This document shows positions 1 to 8,078 of a stretch of DNA of 64,000 bases, piece after piece. The DNA is from Angustibacter sp049994355 (lineage in GTDB: Bacteria; Actinomycetota; Actinomycetes; Actinomycetales; Angustibacteraceae): assembly GCF_049994355.1 (NCBI RefSeq), contig NZ_CP188257.1, positions 2,666,001 to 2,730,000 on the forward strand. Direction: 5' to 3'. The notes under the pieces were generated by a model. It did no database searches, was not told where the DNA came from, and saw only the letters and a list, made by a program, of their open reading frames with translations. The position numbers and the translations under genes are program-made. How positions within the stretch are numbered: the first letter of the stretch is position 1; every line of letters starts with the position of its first letter.

Positions 1-596
1 ATCGGCACGCTCTGGGTGACCCGGACCAGCACCCCGTGGCGCAGCGAGTCAGCGGCGCCTTCGTAGGCACCCGGGCGGTCGAGCATCGCCCGCTCCACGG
101 CGACGCGGTACTGGACGCCGCGGGCGACCGCGACGTCCTCGTCAGCGTTGTCCTCCGGCGCCACCACCGCGAAGTCGGCCTTGACCAGAACCTGCACCTC
201 GCTCTTCGCCGTCCGCTGAAGCTGCGCGAACCGCTGTGCGACCGCCTGCGGCCCGCGCACCACGTCGATCACCTCGTTAAGCGTCCGATCGCTGGCCGTT
301 CCGCGGTACACCGCGGCCAGCGCGTCGAGCTCGAGCTGGGCGTGCCTGAGCTCCTCCTGCCGCTCCACGAAGAGGGCGCCCAGCGCGATCGCCGGAGGTG
401 AGGCGACGAAGCGGTCCGGACCACTGGTCGACCTGGCCACCAGACCCTTGGCCTCCAAGGCGGACAGGATCGAGGCCGCCCGGCTCACGTCGTACCCGAG
501 CGGCCCGGCGAGGTCGTCCGCGGTTCCCGAGGGCAGCTCGATCAGCCAGCGGTAGGCGCGTTCCTCCGCCTCGTCGAGTCCCAGCACGTCGAGCAT
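1..596 (-). CDS. Partial TrmB/LuxR-like helix-turn-helix regulator
   Basis: The frame is open from an ATG at 596 leftward to the window edge, so about 198 N-terminal residues are visible and the C-terminus is missing. The first ~70 residues form a TrmB-like winged helix: an 'LGLDEAEERAYRWL' opening, then a helix-turn-helix ending in 'ALEAKGLVARS'. This is followed by a helical segment and a stretch ('VLVKADFAVV') typical of the central effector-like domain of actinobacterial TrmB-N/LuxR-C regulators. In that family the missing part would hold a C-terminal LuxR HTH. A GGAGG sits five bases before the ATG. It is divergent from the subtilisin-like protease, which suggests it may control that gene; this is inference from layout only. 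Confidence 0.8.
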   Translation of the reverse strand, partial: MLDVLGLDEAEERAYRWLIELPSGTADDLAGPLGYDVSRAASILSALEAKGLVARSTSGPDRFVASPPAIALGALFVERQEELRHAQLELDALAAVYRGTASDRTLNEVIDVVRGPQAVAQRFAQLQRTAKSEVQVLVKADFAVVAPEDNADEDVAVARGVQYRVAVERAMLDRPGAYEGAADSLRHGVLVRVTQSVP

Positions 597-644
597 CGTG
601 TCCTCCCGGGGGTGGATCCCGCACCGCGCCGATGGTGGCGGATC

Positions 645-658
645 TACGCCATGGCGTA
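645..658. promoter_or_regulatory. Perfect 14-bp palindrome, candidate operator
   Basis: TACGCCATGGCGTA reads identically on both strands and lies in the 138-bp gap between the divergent regulator and protease genes. A second short palindrome, AGGTACCT, follows at 681-688. The position is right for an operator of the adjacent regulator, but no binding motif for this regulator type is known to me, so the role is inferred. Confidence 0.4.
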
Positions 659-734
659 TTTCCGTCATTGTTATGGCTCAAGGTACCTGGCACTTTTGTG
701 GCAATCGACTCCCACGCCGACAGGACCGCCACAG

Positions 735-3700
735 ATGCTGCGTTCACCGAAGGCTCACCTCACCGCGACCGCCGGCGTCGCCGCCGCCGGGCTGATCACC
801 GGACTCCTGCTCAGCACCCCCACCGCGGCCGGTGCAGCCAGGCTCCCCAGCGACCCACCCTCGCCGACCGTGCGAAAGGCGTCCGCGCAGAGCCATCGGA
901 TCACGCTGATCACCGGCGACGTCGTCACCGTGAACGACGCCGGGAACGGCAAGAGCACGGTCACGGTCGACCCCGCGGCGGGGTCCAGCGGCCTGATCCG
1001 CACCCAGACCGTCGGCAAGAACCTGTTCGTCCTGCCCGAGGTGGCGCTGCCCTACCTGGCCGCGAACCGCCTCGACCGGGACCTGTTCAACGTCACCGAG
1101 CTGATCGCAGATGGGTACGACGACGCGCACTCCTCGGTGCTGCCGCTGATCGTCGAGTACAAGGACGCAGCCACCGCACGCAAGCCGGTTCCCGCTGCGC
1201 TGCCCGGGGTCACCCGAGGGCGGCTGCTGCAGAGCATCGACGGTGCGCCCGTGACCACCAGGAAGGCGAGCGCGCGCTCGTTCTGGAAGTCGATCACCCC
1301 GGCCAAGGTGGCTCCTGCCCGCCCGACGTTCGACGCCGGCATCACCACGATCCATCTAGACGGACGGGTGCACGTCGATCTGGCCGAGAGCGTCGCCCAG
1401 ATCGGTGCACCGCAGGCCTGGGCAGCTGGGCTCGACGGCACCGGCACCACCGTCGCGATCCTCGACACGGGCATCGACGCAGAGCACCCGGACCTGGTCG
1501 GCCAGGTCGCCGAGTCGACCAGCTTCGTGCCTGGCGAGGACGTGACCGACCGCAACGGCCACGGCACCCACACCGCCTCGACCATCGTCGGAACCGGCTC
1601 CGCGTCGGACGGCGTCGAGAAGGGCGTCGCACCGGGGGCCCGTCTGGCCGTCGGCAAGGTGCTCGGGGACGACGGATTCGGCCAGGAGTCGTGGATCATC
1701 GCCGGGATGGAGTGGGCCGCGAACCACGCAAAGGTCGTCAGCATGAGCCTCGGCTCGTCCGAGCCGAGCGACGGCACCAGCCCGATGGACCAGGCGGTCA
1801 ACGAGCTCACCGCGCAGACCGGCGCGCTGTTCGTGATCGCCGCCGGCAACGCCGGCGCCCCCGGTGCCATCGGCGCTCCCGGCGCAGCGGACGACGCGCT
1901 GACGGTCGGAGCAGTGGACTCCGCCGACCAGCTGGCCTACTTCAGCAGCATGGGACCGCGATCCGGCGACTCCGCGGTCAAGCCCGACCTCTCGGCGCCC
2001 GGCGTCGACATCTCGGCGGCGCGCTCGCAGTACGTCGACGGCACCGGCTGGTACCAGACCATGAGCGGGACGTCGATGGCCACGCCGCACGTCGCCGGCG
2101 CCGCCGCGATCCTGTCCCAGGCCCACCCTGACTGGACCGCGCAAGAGCTCAAGGACACCCTGATGAGCACCTCGAAGGGCCTGGACGGCTACTCGCCGTA
2201 CCAGGTCGGGACCGGCCGGCTGGACGTGCCGGCCGCGTTGCGCGACCTGCACGCGACCGGCTCGGTGTCCTTCGGCTTCCTGCGCTGGCCCAACGCCGGT
2301 GCCTCCCCCATCCAGCGCACGATCACCTACACGAACATGGGCGACTCGGCGCTAGCCCTGGACGTCGCGGCCGACCTGCGGGACCAGTCCGGCGCGGCGG
2401 CACCCGACGGCCTGCTGACGCTGTCCGCGACGCAGGTCACCGTCGCGGCACACAGCACGCAGACGGTCAGCGTCACCGCCGACCCGGCGCTGGCAGCGGC
2501 CGGCTCGGTCAACGCCGGGTACGTCGTGGCGAGCGTAGGCGGCGCAGCGGTGGCGCGCACCAGCCTCGGGCTGGAGAAGGAGGCCGAGCGGTACGACCTC
2601 ACGCTGCGGGCCACCGGCCGTGACGGCCAGCCGGCGCAGACCTGGGTGACAGTCCACGAGAAGTCGGGCGCGTACCTGAACCCGATCTTCGTCGATGGCC
2701 AGACCACGGTCCGCGTGCCGCCGGGCTCCTACAGCGCGATGGCCTGGATGGACGTCTCGGACGGCCCCGACTCAGCGGGCATCGCACTGCTGGGCAACCC
2801 GGCGCTGACGCTGGACCAGAACCGGAGCGTCGACCTCGACGCCCGCAAGGCGACGGTGGTCAGCGCGAAGGTCCCACAGCGAACCGAGGCCACGTTCCGG
2901 ATGATGGAGTACTACACCTCCGGCGCCGAACCGTACGGCGAGGCCCTGATGGTGCCTGCCCTCGTGGACACGATGTATGCCGCACCCACGGCGAGGGTGA
3001 GCGACGGTGACTTCGAGTTCGCGACCAGGTGGCGCCTTCGGCAGCCCTCGATGGACGTCACGATCGACGGCAAGCCGCTCGACGCGACCCAGCAGATCGG
3101 CAGCGCCTGGCTGCACGGCCGCTCCACCCTTGGCGCGACGTACCTCGGCCGGGGCACCGAGGCCGACTACGCCGGCCGGTCGGTGAAGGGCAAGGCCGTG
3201 GTCATCACCCGGTCCGCCGACGTCCCGATGTACGACGCCGCGAGGGTCGCGCTGGCCCACCGGGCCGCGTTCCTGCTGGTGGTCAACGACCAGCCGGGGG
3301 AGCTGCTCGACTACCTGGGCGGCCCGAACGGCGAGGTCGTCGACCTTCCCGTCGCAGCGATCAGCGGTACCGAGGGTGCCGCCGTGATCGCCCGGGCCAG
3401 CCGTCCGGGTCTGAAGCTCCAGCTCAGCGGATCGCTGAACTCGCCCTGGGTGTACGACCTCGTGGACGCCCACCAGAAAGCCATTCCGGCCCACCTGACC
3501 TACGCGCCGAAACAGTCCGAGCTCGCAAAGGTCGATCAGCGGTTCCACGGTGACCGGGCCCGGTCCGGCTCCGAGTTCCGCTGGAGCTTCCGACCGCAGA
3601 CGCAGTACGGCCTCGGGTTCCCGATGTACGCCGACTTCCCCTCGGTGCGTACGGACTGGGTCTCCACCCAGCCCGGTACCGAGTGGGTGCAGAACGTGGG

Positions 3701-4454
3701 GGTGCTGGACTGGAGCTGGGACCTGCGTGCCGACCGGACGACGTACCACCGAGGGCGGCACTACGTCGAGAGCTGGATGGACCCCGTCGTCCTGCCCCGC
3801 CTCGGCCCAGGCTTCTGGGCACCCGAGCGCCAGGGCGACTACCTGGTGCTCAACCTGCCGGCGTTCGCCGACGCCGGGCCGGACCACACCGGTTCGATGG
3901 ATACTCAGCTGACCGGCCAGACCGTCCGGTTGTACGACGGCTCTACGCTGGTGTCGGAGGCCGTCGGCTGGCAGTCGCTGTTCGCCGAGGTGACACCGGA
4001 CCGTCACAGGTTCCGGGTGACCAGCGACGCACAGCGACCCGCGGACCTGTGGGGCACGTCCACGAGGGTGCACTCCGAGTACCAGATCTGGACCGCGCAC
4101 GCCAACACCAACGAGGTGCCGCCGCCGCTGCCGTTCGTGCAGATGACCTTCGCGGTCGACACCGACCTCGCCGGTGACGCCAGGGCCGGAGCGCGGGACA
4201 CCATCGGGCTGACCGGCTCGCAGGTCGCCGGCGCCGTGGGTGCGGGCAGGATCGCGGGCGGCAGGCTGGCCGTGTCCTATGACGAGGGCAAGACCTGGAG
4301 GTCGGTCCCGCTCAACGGCCGCCCTGCGCACTGGACGGCGAACCTCACCTACCCGAAGAACGCCTCCCGCTACGTCTCGCTGCGTGCGACCGTCTGGGAC
4401 AGCAAGGGCAACACGGCCACGCAGGAAGTGATCCGCGCCTACGGCCTGCGGTAG
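735..4454 (+). CDS. Secreted S8 (subtilisin-like) serine protease, multidomain
   Basis: Predicted secreted endopeptidase of 1239 residues from the chosen ATG. That ATG starts a clear signal peptide: basic 'MLRSPK', then a hydrophobic run ending near 'AGAARLP'. Upstream in-frame starts (612, 651) would bury it. The catalytic triad is visible: Asp244 in 'AILDTGID', His276 in 'NGHGTHTAS', Ser447 in 'SGTSMATPHV', with an oxyanion-type Asn in 'AAGNAG'. After the ~350-residue peptidase domain come about 700 residues of beta-rich extension, as in long actinobacterial S8 proteases; a PA-like segment is possible around the 'VVITRSADVP' stretch. An N-terminal prodomain precedes the catalytic core. It stands alone and is divergent from the TrmB-like regulator. 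Substrate is unknown. Confidence 0.93.
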   Translation: MLRSPKAHLTATAGVAAAGLITGLLLSTPTAAGAARLPSDPPSPTVRKASAQSHRITLITGDVVTVNDAGNGKSTVTVDPAAGSSGLIRTQTVGKNLFVLPEVALPYLAANRLDRDLFNVTELIADGYDDAHSSVLPLIVEYKDAATARKPVPAALPGVTRGRLLQSIDGAPVTTRKASARSFWKSITPAKVAPARPTFDAGITTIHLDGRVHVDLAESVAQIGAPQAWAAGLDGTGTTVAILDTGIDAEHPDLVGQVAESTSFVPGEDVTDRNGHGTHTASTIVGTGSASDGVEKGVAPGARLAVGKVLGDDGFGQESWIIAGMEWAANHAKVVSMSLGSSEPSDGTSPMDQAVNELTAQTGALFVIAAGNAGAPGAIGAPGAADDALTVGAVDSADQLAYFSSMGPRSGDSAVKPDLSAPGVDISAARSQYVDGTGWYQTMSGTSMATPHVAGAAAILSQAHPDWTAQELKDTLMSTSKGLDGYSPYQVGTGRLDVPAALRDLHATGSVSFGFLRWPNAGASPIQRTITYTNMGDSALALDVAADLRDQSGAAAPDGLLTLSATQVTVAAHSTQTVSVTADPALAAAGSVNAGYVVASVGGAAVARTSLGLEKEAERYDLTLRATGRDGQPAQTWVTVHEKSGAYLNPIFVDGQTTVRVPPGSYSAMAWMDVSDGPDSAGIALLGNPALTLDQNRSVDLDARKATVVSAKVPQRTEATFRMMEYYTSGAEPYGEALMVPALVDTMYAAPTARVSDGDFEFATRWRLRQPSMDVTIDGKPLDATQQIGSAWLHGRSTLGATYLGRGTEADYAGRSVKGKAVVITRSADVPMYDAARVALAHRAAFLLVVNDQPGELLDYLGGPNGEVVDLPVAAISGTEGAAVIARASRPGLKLQLSGSLNSPWVYDLVDAHQKAIPAHLTYAPKQSELAKVDQRFHGDRARSGSEFRWSFRPQTQYGLGFPMYADFPSVRTDWVSTQPGTEWVQNVGVLDWSWDLRADRTTYHRGRHYVESWMDPVVLPRLGPGFWAPERQGDYLVLNLPAFADAGPDHTGSMDTQLTGQTVRLYDGSTLVSEAVGWQSLFAEVTPDRHRFRVTSDAQRPADLWGTSTRVHSEYQIWTAHANTNEVPPPLPFVQMTFAVDTDLAGDARAGARDTIGLTGSQVAGAVGAGRIAGGRLAVSYDEGKTWRSVPLNGRPAHWTANLTYPKNASRYVSLRATVWDSKGNTATQEVIRAYGLR

Positions 4455-4462
4455 TCGGCGCA

Positions 4463-4495
4463 CGGCGGGCGGGTCAGTACGTGGCCCGTCCGCCG
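4463..4495. terminator. Candidate bidirectional hairpin between convergent genes
   Basis: CGGCGGGCGGG and CCCGTCCGCCG can pair in 10 of 11 positions around an 11-base loop, between the end of the protease gene and the end of the SDR gene, overlapping the last SDR codons. There is no T-tract, so activity as a terminator is uncertain. Confidence 0.35.
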
Positions 4496-5151
4496 CTGAT
4501 GTCGTAGACCGCGCCGGTCGAGAAGCTGCACCGGTCCGAGGCCAGCCAGGCGACCAGCTCGGCCACCTCGTGGGCGCGTCCCATCCGGCGCATCGGGATC
4601 AGGCTGGTCAGGTACTCGAGCACCTCGGGAGTGTTTGTGGCGTTCATCGGGGTCGCGATCACGGCCGGTGCCACGGCGTTGACCAGGACACCGGTGGTCG
4701 CGAGCTCCTTGCCCAACGACTTGGTCAGGCCGATCACCGCGGCCTTGGACGCCGAGTAGGCGGACAGCCGGGGGTTGCCGTCCTTGCCCGCGATGCTGGC
4801 CAGGTTCACGATCCGACCCCAACCGCGCTCCACCATGTCGGGCACGACCGCGCGGCACAGGTTGAACGTGCCCACCACGTTGACCCTGAACGTCTGTTCC
4901 CACTCCTCGTCCGCGATCTCCCACAACGGCTTGTTCGGGCCGACGACGCCGGCACTGTTGACCAGCACGTCGACCCGGCCGAGGTCGGCGACTGCTCGCT
5001 GCACAGCGGCGGAGTCGCGCACGTCCAGGACCAGGTCGGCGCCAGGCGCCAGGTCGGCGGTCACCACGGTGAGCCCGTCGGCCCGCAGTCGCTCGGCACT
5101 GGCCTCGCCCAGCCCGCTCGCCCCACCGGTCACCAAGGCCACGTTGCTCAT
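4474..5151 (-). CDS. Short-chain dehydrogenase/reductase (SDR)
   Basis: NAD(P)-dependent oxidoreductase of 225 residues. The classical SDR signature is complete: cofactor motif 'TGGASGLG' near residue 8, 'NSAG' in the middle, and catalytic Ser-Tyr-Lys in 'NLASIAG' and 'YSASK'. The ATG at 5151 is preceded by GGAGGAGGCGCC. An earlier in-frame start would add about 70 low-complexity residues before the Rossmann fold and is rejected. It is last in the leftward IclR-ADH-SMP30-SDR group. Its place in a sugar-acid cluster suggests oxidation of a sugar or of a 2-keto-3-deoxy acid; the substrate cannot be read from sequence. Confidence 0.9.
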   Translation of the reverse strand: MSNVALVTGGASGLGEASAERLRADGLTVVTADLAPGADLVLDVRDSAAVQRAVADLGRVDVLVNSAGVVGPNKPLWEIADEEWEQTFRVNVVGTFNLCRAVVPDMVERGWGRIVNLASIAGKDGNPRLSAYSASKAAVIGLTKSLGKELATTGVLVNAVAPAVIATPMNATNTPEVLEYLTSLIPMRRMGRAHEVAELVAWLASDRCSFSTGAVYDISGGRATY

Positions 5152-5166
5152 CGGCGCCTCCTCCAG

Positions 5167-5198
5167 TCGTTGGTGCGGTCGGTCGTTGGTGCGGTCGG
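5167..5198. repeat. Tandem 16-bp direct repeat (two exact copies)
   Basis: TCGTTGGTGCGGTCGG occurs twice in immediate succession, followed by a degenerate third copy, in the 74-bp gap between the SMP-30 and SDR genes. It separates the SDR start region from the upstream gene and may be simple replication slippage. Confidence 0.6.
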
Positions 5199-5225
5199 TC
5201 GGTGGTGGGTCAGTGGTTGGTCGGG

Positions 5226-6077
5226 CTAGCCGGCGAACGGCAGGACTGGCTGTCCCGCCGTCGGTGCCCGGACGAGGTACAGGGCTCCCGCGCCGGGCTC
5301 GGCCGCGTCGCCGAGTCCCTTGCGCGACGTGGTGATGTAGAGGTCGCGCAGGTCCGGGCCACCGAACGCGCACGACGTCGCCTGCCGGGCCGCCACCTCG
5401 ACCACGTCGACCAGCTCACCGGACGGCGTGTAGCAGCGGACCTGGCCGCCCGACCAGATCGCCGTCCAGACGTTTCCGTCGGCGTCGACGGCCAGGCCGT
5501 CCGGCGTCCCTACCTCCGGCGCGACGCGCACGAACGGGCGGCCGTCGTGCAGCCCACCGGCCGCGTCGTAGTCGTAGACGACGATCTGTTGCGTCGCCGA
5601 CTCGGCGTGATAGGCGAGCCGGCCGTCGGGGCTGAACGCCAGGCCGTTCGGGATGGTGAACCCGGACCGGACGGCAGTGACGCTGCGATCGGCGTCCAGC
5701 CGGTACAGGGTTCCCGCGCCGGTCCGCTCGTCGTAGGCGGTGGAGGCGCACCAGAACCGGCCGTCCGGATCGCACGAACCCTCATTCATCCGGATGCCGG
5801 GATCGGTCCACAGCTCCAGCGACCAGTCCAGCGTGTCCTCCGGTGCGTACAGCGCGACCCCGCGTTCGTGGGCCACGACCATCCCGCCGCCGGCCCGTGG
5901 ACGGACGCAGGCGGCCACCCGCCCGACGGACAGGCGAGTCACCTGGCCGCCGGGCGCCAAGGTCAGCACGTCGCCGGCGAGCATGTCGACGAACCGCAGA
6001 CCGCCCCACGCGTCCGACCACACGGCACCTTCGCCGTGCAGCGTGCACACGCCGGTGACCTGCTCGGCACGGGTCAC
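5226..6077 (-). CDS. SMP-30/gluconolactonase family lactonase
   Basis: Predicted metal-dependent sugar lactonase (283 residues, six-bladed propeller) hydrolysing an aldonolactone to the acid. Candidate metal ligands are visible: Glu in 'GEGAVW', the Arg/Asn site in 'IRMNEGSCDPDGRFW', Asn in 'IPNGLAFSPDG' and Asp in 'TPDGLAVDADG'. The start is GTG at 6077, which overlaps the TGA of a 19-codon ORF just upstream (GTGA), suggesting translational coupling. The ADH gene lies upstream and the SDR gene downstream on the same strand. In the proposed pathway it acts between a sugar dehydrogenase and the IlvD/Edd dehydratase encoded divergently. Confidence 0.88.
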   Translation of the reverse strand: MTRAEQVTGVCTLHGEGAVWSDAWGGLRFVDMLAGDVLTLAPGGQVTRLSVGRVAACVRPRAGGGMVVAHERGVALYAPEDTLDWSLELWTDPGIRMNEGSCDPDGRFWCASTAYDERTGAGTLYRLDADRSVTAVRSGFTIPNGLAFSPDGRLAYHAESATQQIVVYDYDAAGGLHDGRPFVRVAPEVGTPDGLAVDADGNVWTAIWSGGQVRCYTPSGELVDVVEVAARQATSCAFGGPDLRDLYITTSRKGLGDAAEPGAGALYLVRAPTAGQPVLPFAG

Positions 6078-6133
6078 AGCACCTGCACCCCACCACCGGC
6101 GACGATCGCGACCAGGTCTTCGAACGGTTTCAT
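6074..6133 (-). pseudogene. 19-codon ORF resembling the truncated start of an SDR gene
   Basis: An ATG at 6133, with AAGGA upstream, opens a 19-residue frame reading MKPFEDLVAIVAGGGVQVL and then a stop. The first 15 residues look like the beginning of an SDR protein, where 'F.dlvAIVTGGgSGIG' is normal, but the rest of the Rossmann fold is absent. Its stop overlaps the GTG of the SMP-30 gene. It may be a deletion remnant that now serves as a translated leader for the lactonase. Chance resemblance cannot be excluded with so few residues. Confidence 0.45.
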
Positions 6134-6185
6134 GGGAGTCCTTGTGCCGGAGGGGGTTTCATCGGTCGGGGGCGCCAGTGCGGCT

Positions 6186-7208
6186 TCACCGTCGTGGGTC
6201 GACGTGGATCTTGGGGCCGGGCCCGAGGACGCCGTCGGGAAGCCGGCCGGCGAGCGCAGCCCCGACCTCGTCCAGCCCGACGGTGGCCGCGACCAGCGGC
6301 CTCGGGTCGACCGCGCCCGAGGCGTACTGCTCGATCGCACCGGCAAGACCGGGCGAGCCGCTCAGGATTCCGACAGCCGTGACGTCCTTGAGCGCCACGG
6401 TGCGGGTGTCGAGCAGGCTCGGGCTGCCGGACAGGCCGATCAGTACCACTCGCCCGGCCGGCTCGACCAGATCGACGGCCGTGGCCGGCATGCTTGCAGC
6501 GTTCGTCGCGTCGACCACGGCGTCGAACGGGAGGTCGGGCAGGTTCTGCGCCGTCCAGATGCCTGCGAAGCCCAGACCGCGGGCGAACTCCAGCGACCGG
6601 TGCGAGCGACCGAGCAGGTGGACCTGCGCGCCCTGGGCCCGGGCGAAAAGGGCCACCAGCAGCCCGATGGTGCCGGCGCCCAGCACCAGCAGGCGGTCAC
6701 CCGGCGACAGGTCGGCCCCCCATACCGCGCGCAGCGCGTTGCCGCCCGGTTCGACGAGTGCGCCGGTCTCGGCGTCCAGCCCGTCAGGCAGGTGGTGCAG
6801 AGCGGTGACCGGAACGGCTAGCTGCTCGGCCAGGGCGCCCGGGAAGCCGCCACGGATTCCCACCTCGAACCGGTCCTCGCACACGTGCTGGCTGCCCTGC
6901 TTGCAGCGCCGGCACGACCCGCAGCCCAGCATCGTGTCGCCGGTGACCCGCCGTCCGACCCAGGTCTGGGCAACCCCCGGTCCGACGCTGGCGACGGTTC
7001 CGGCCCATTCGTGACCCAGCCGCATCGGGAAGCGCGCATGCCCGTCGGCGAGGTACTGCATCTCGCCGGTGAAGAACTCGACGTCGGTGCCGCACACGCC
7101 GACGCGCTCGACGTCCACCACGACGTGGCCCGGTCCGGCGGCCGGAGCCTGGACCTGCTGGACCTCGAACTCGCGGGGAGCCGTGACGACGAAGGCGCGC
7201 ATGCTCAT
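6186..7208 (-). CDS. Zinc-dependent alcohol/sugar dehydrogenase (MDR family)
   Basis: NAD(P)-dependent, zinc-containing dehydrogenase of 340 residues. The catalytic zinc site is indicated by 'GVCGTDVEF' and 'RLGHEWAGTV', the structural zinc by the four cysteines in 'CGSCRRCKQGSQHVC', and the cofactor fold by 'LVLGAGTIGLLVA'. The ATG at 7208 overlaps the stop of the IclR gene by four bases, so both are translated from one message. Relatives oxidise polyols or aldoses (sorbitol, arabitol, threonine, glucose or fucose dehydrogenase-like). With a lactonase and dehydratase nearby, the first oxidation of an aldose to its lactone is the simplest role, by inference. Confidence 0.9.
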   Translation of the reverse strand: MSMRAFVVTAPREFEVQQVQAPAAGPGHVVVDVERVGVCGTDVEFFTGEMQYLADGHARFPMRLGHEWAGTVASVGPGVAQTWVGRRVTGDTMLGCGSCRRCKQGSQHVCEDRFEVGIRGGFPGALAEQLAVPVTALHHLPDGLDAETGALVEPGGNALRAVWGADLSPGDRLLVLGAGTIGLLVALFARAQGAQVHLLGRSHRSLEFARGLGFAGIWTAQNLPDLPFDAVVDATNAASMPATAVDLVEPAGRVVLIGLSGSPSLLDTRTVALKDVTAVGILSGSPGLAGAIEQYASGAVDPRPLVAATVGLDEVGAALAGRLPDGVLGPGPKIHVDPRR

Positions 7209-8002
7209 CGCGGTGCGACCACGGGCCGTCGCTGCCGGCCCAGTCCCCCACCGGCGATCAGGGCTCGGATCGTTGGCAGTTCGGCGACCAGTGTCTTCAG
7301 CGGCGTGCGGTGCGCGATGGCGCTGATGCTGATCGCTCCGCTCGGGACGGTCGGTGACTGCAGGAAGACCGGCAGCGCGATGCAGTTGACGTCCGGCTCG
7401 TTCTCGCGGTCGTCGACGCTGTAGCCGTTCTTGCGCACCAGTCGCAGCCTGCGGTGAAGGTCCTCGGCCGTGGTGGCGGTCCGGGCCGTGCGGGCGTGCA
7501 GGGTCCGCTCACCCACCCAGCTGCGTACGGCCGCCAGGTCCGGCAGCTGGTAGGCCAGCAGGAGCTTGCCCACCCCGGTGGAGTGGGCCGGGTTCTGACC
7601 GCCGACCATCGAGGTGAGCTTCATCGCGCCGCCGCTCGGGTCGACCTTGGCGCGGTAGACGATCGACGGGCCGGACAGGACGGCGTAGTGCGCCGTCTCG
7701 TGGAACCGCTCGGCCAGGGCCCGCAGCACCGGCTCGACGCGTACGTAGTCCGGCCTGGCCTCGTAGTTGGCGAACGCCAGCCGCAGGAACTCGTCGCCGA
7801 GCATGTAGTGGCCGGGGGCGTCCTGGCCGGCGAGCCCGGCCCGGCGCAGCGAAGCGAGGGCGCGGTGCACCGTCGGCTTGGAACTGTTCACCGCGCGGGC
7901 CATCTCGTCCAGCCCCACGCCCTCGGGACGGCGAGCAAGCTCCACCAGCACCGCGAGCACGCGGTCCGATCCGACCAGACGCTGGTCGTCTGCCTGTGTC
8001 AT
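7205..8002 (-). CDS. IclR-family transcriptional regulator
   Basis: 265-residue regulator with an N-terminal winged helix (about residues 10-75, including 'GLDEMARAVNSSKPTVHRAL') and a C-terminal IclR effector domain with the typical 'NPAHSTGVGKLLLA' and 'YSVDDRENEPDVNCIALPV' segments. It is divergent from the IlvD/Edd dehydratase gene and heads the leftward dehydrogenase-lactonase operon, the usual place for a local catabolic regulator. A 15-bp imperfect palindrome lies in the shared 76-bp promoter region. The effector is probably a pathway intermediate, by family analogy. Confidence 0.93.
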   Translation of the reverse strand: MTQADDQRLVGSDRVLAVLVELARRPEGVGLDEMARAVNSSKPTVHRALASLRRAGLAGQDAPGHYMLGDEFLRLAFANYEARPDYVRVEPVLRALAERFHETAHYAVLSGPSIVYRAKVDPSGGAMKLTSMVGGQNPAHSTGVGKLLLAYQLPDLAAVRSWVGERTLHARTARTATTAEDLHRRLRLVRKNGYSVDDRENEPDVNCIALPVFLQSPTVPSGAISISAIAHRTPLKTLVAELPTIRALIAGGGLGRQRRPVVAPR

Positions 8003-8054
8003 TTCGCTCGCTCGCGGAGTAGGGTCCGAAGGGATTCCACATGCTAGACCGTTG

Positions 8055-8069
8055 TTCCATCAGACGGAA
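8055..8069. promoter_or_regulatory. Candidate IclR-type operator
   Basis: TTCCATCAGACGGAA is an imperfect inverted repeat (TTCC-N-TC...GA-N-GGAA) of the size and style bound by IclR regulators. It lies between the divergent IclR and dehydratase genes, and its right arm runs into the GGAAGG ribosome binding site of the dehydratase, so binding would be expected to block the rightward genes. Confidence 0.5.
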
Positions 8070-8078
8070 GGTCTGTGA

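Noticed and set aside
398..2131. Plus-strand frame overlapping the regulator and protease
   Set aside because: It is Arg/His/Gly/Asp rich shadow sequence out of frame with the S8 catalytic motifs.
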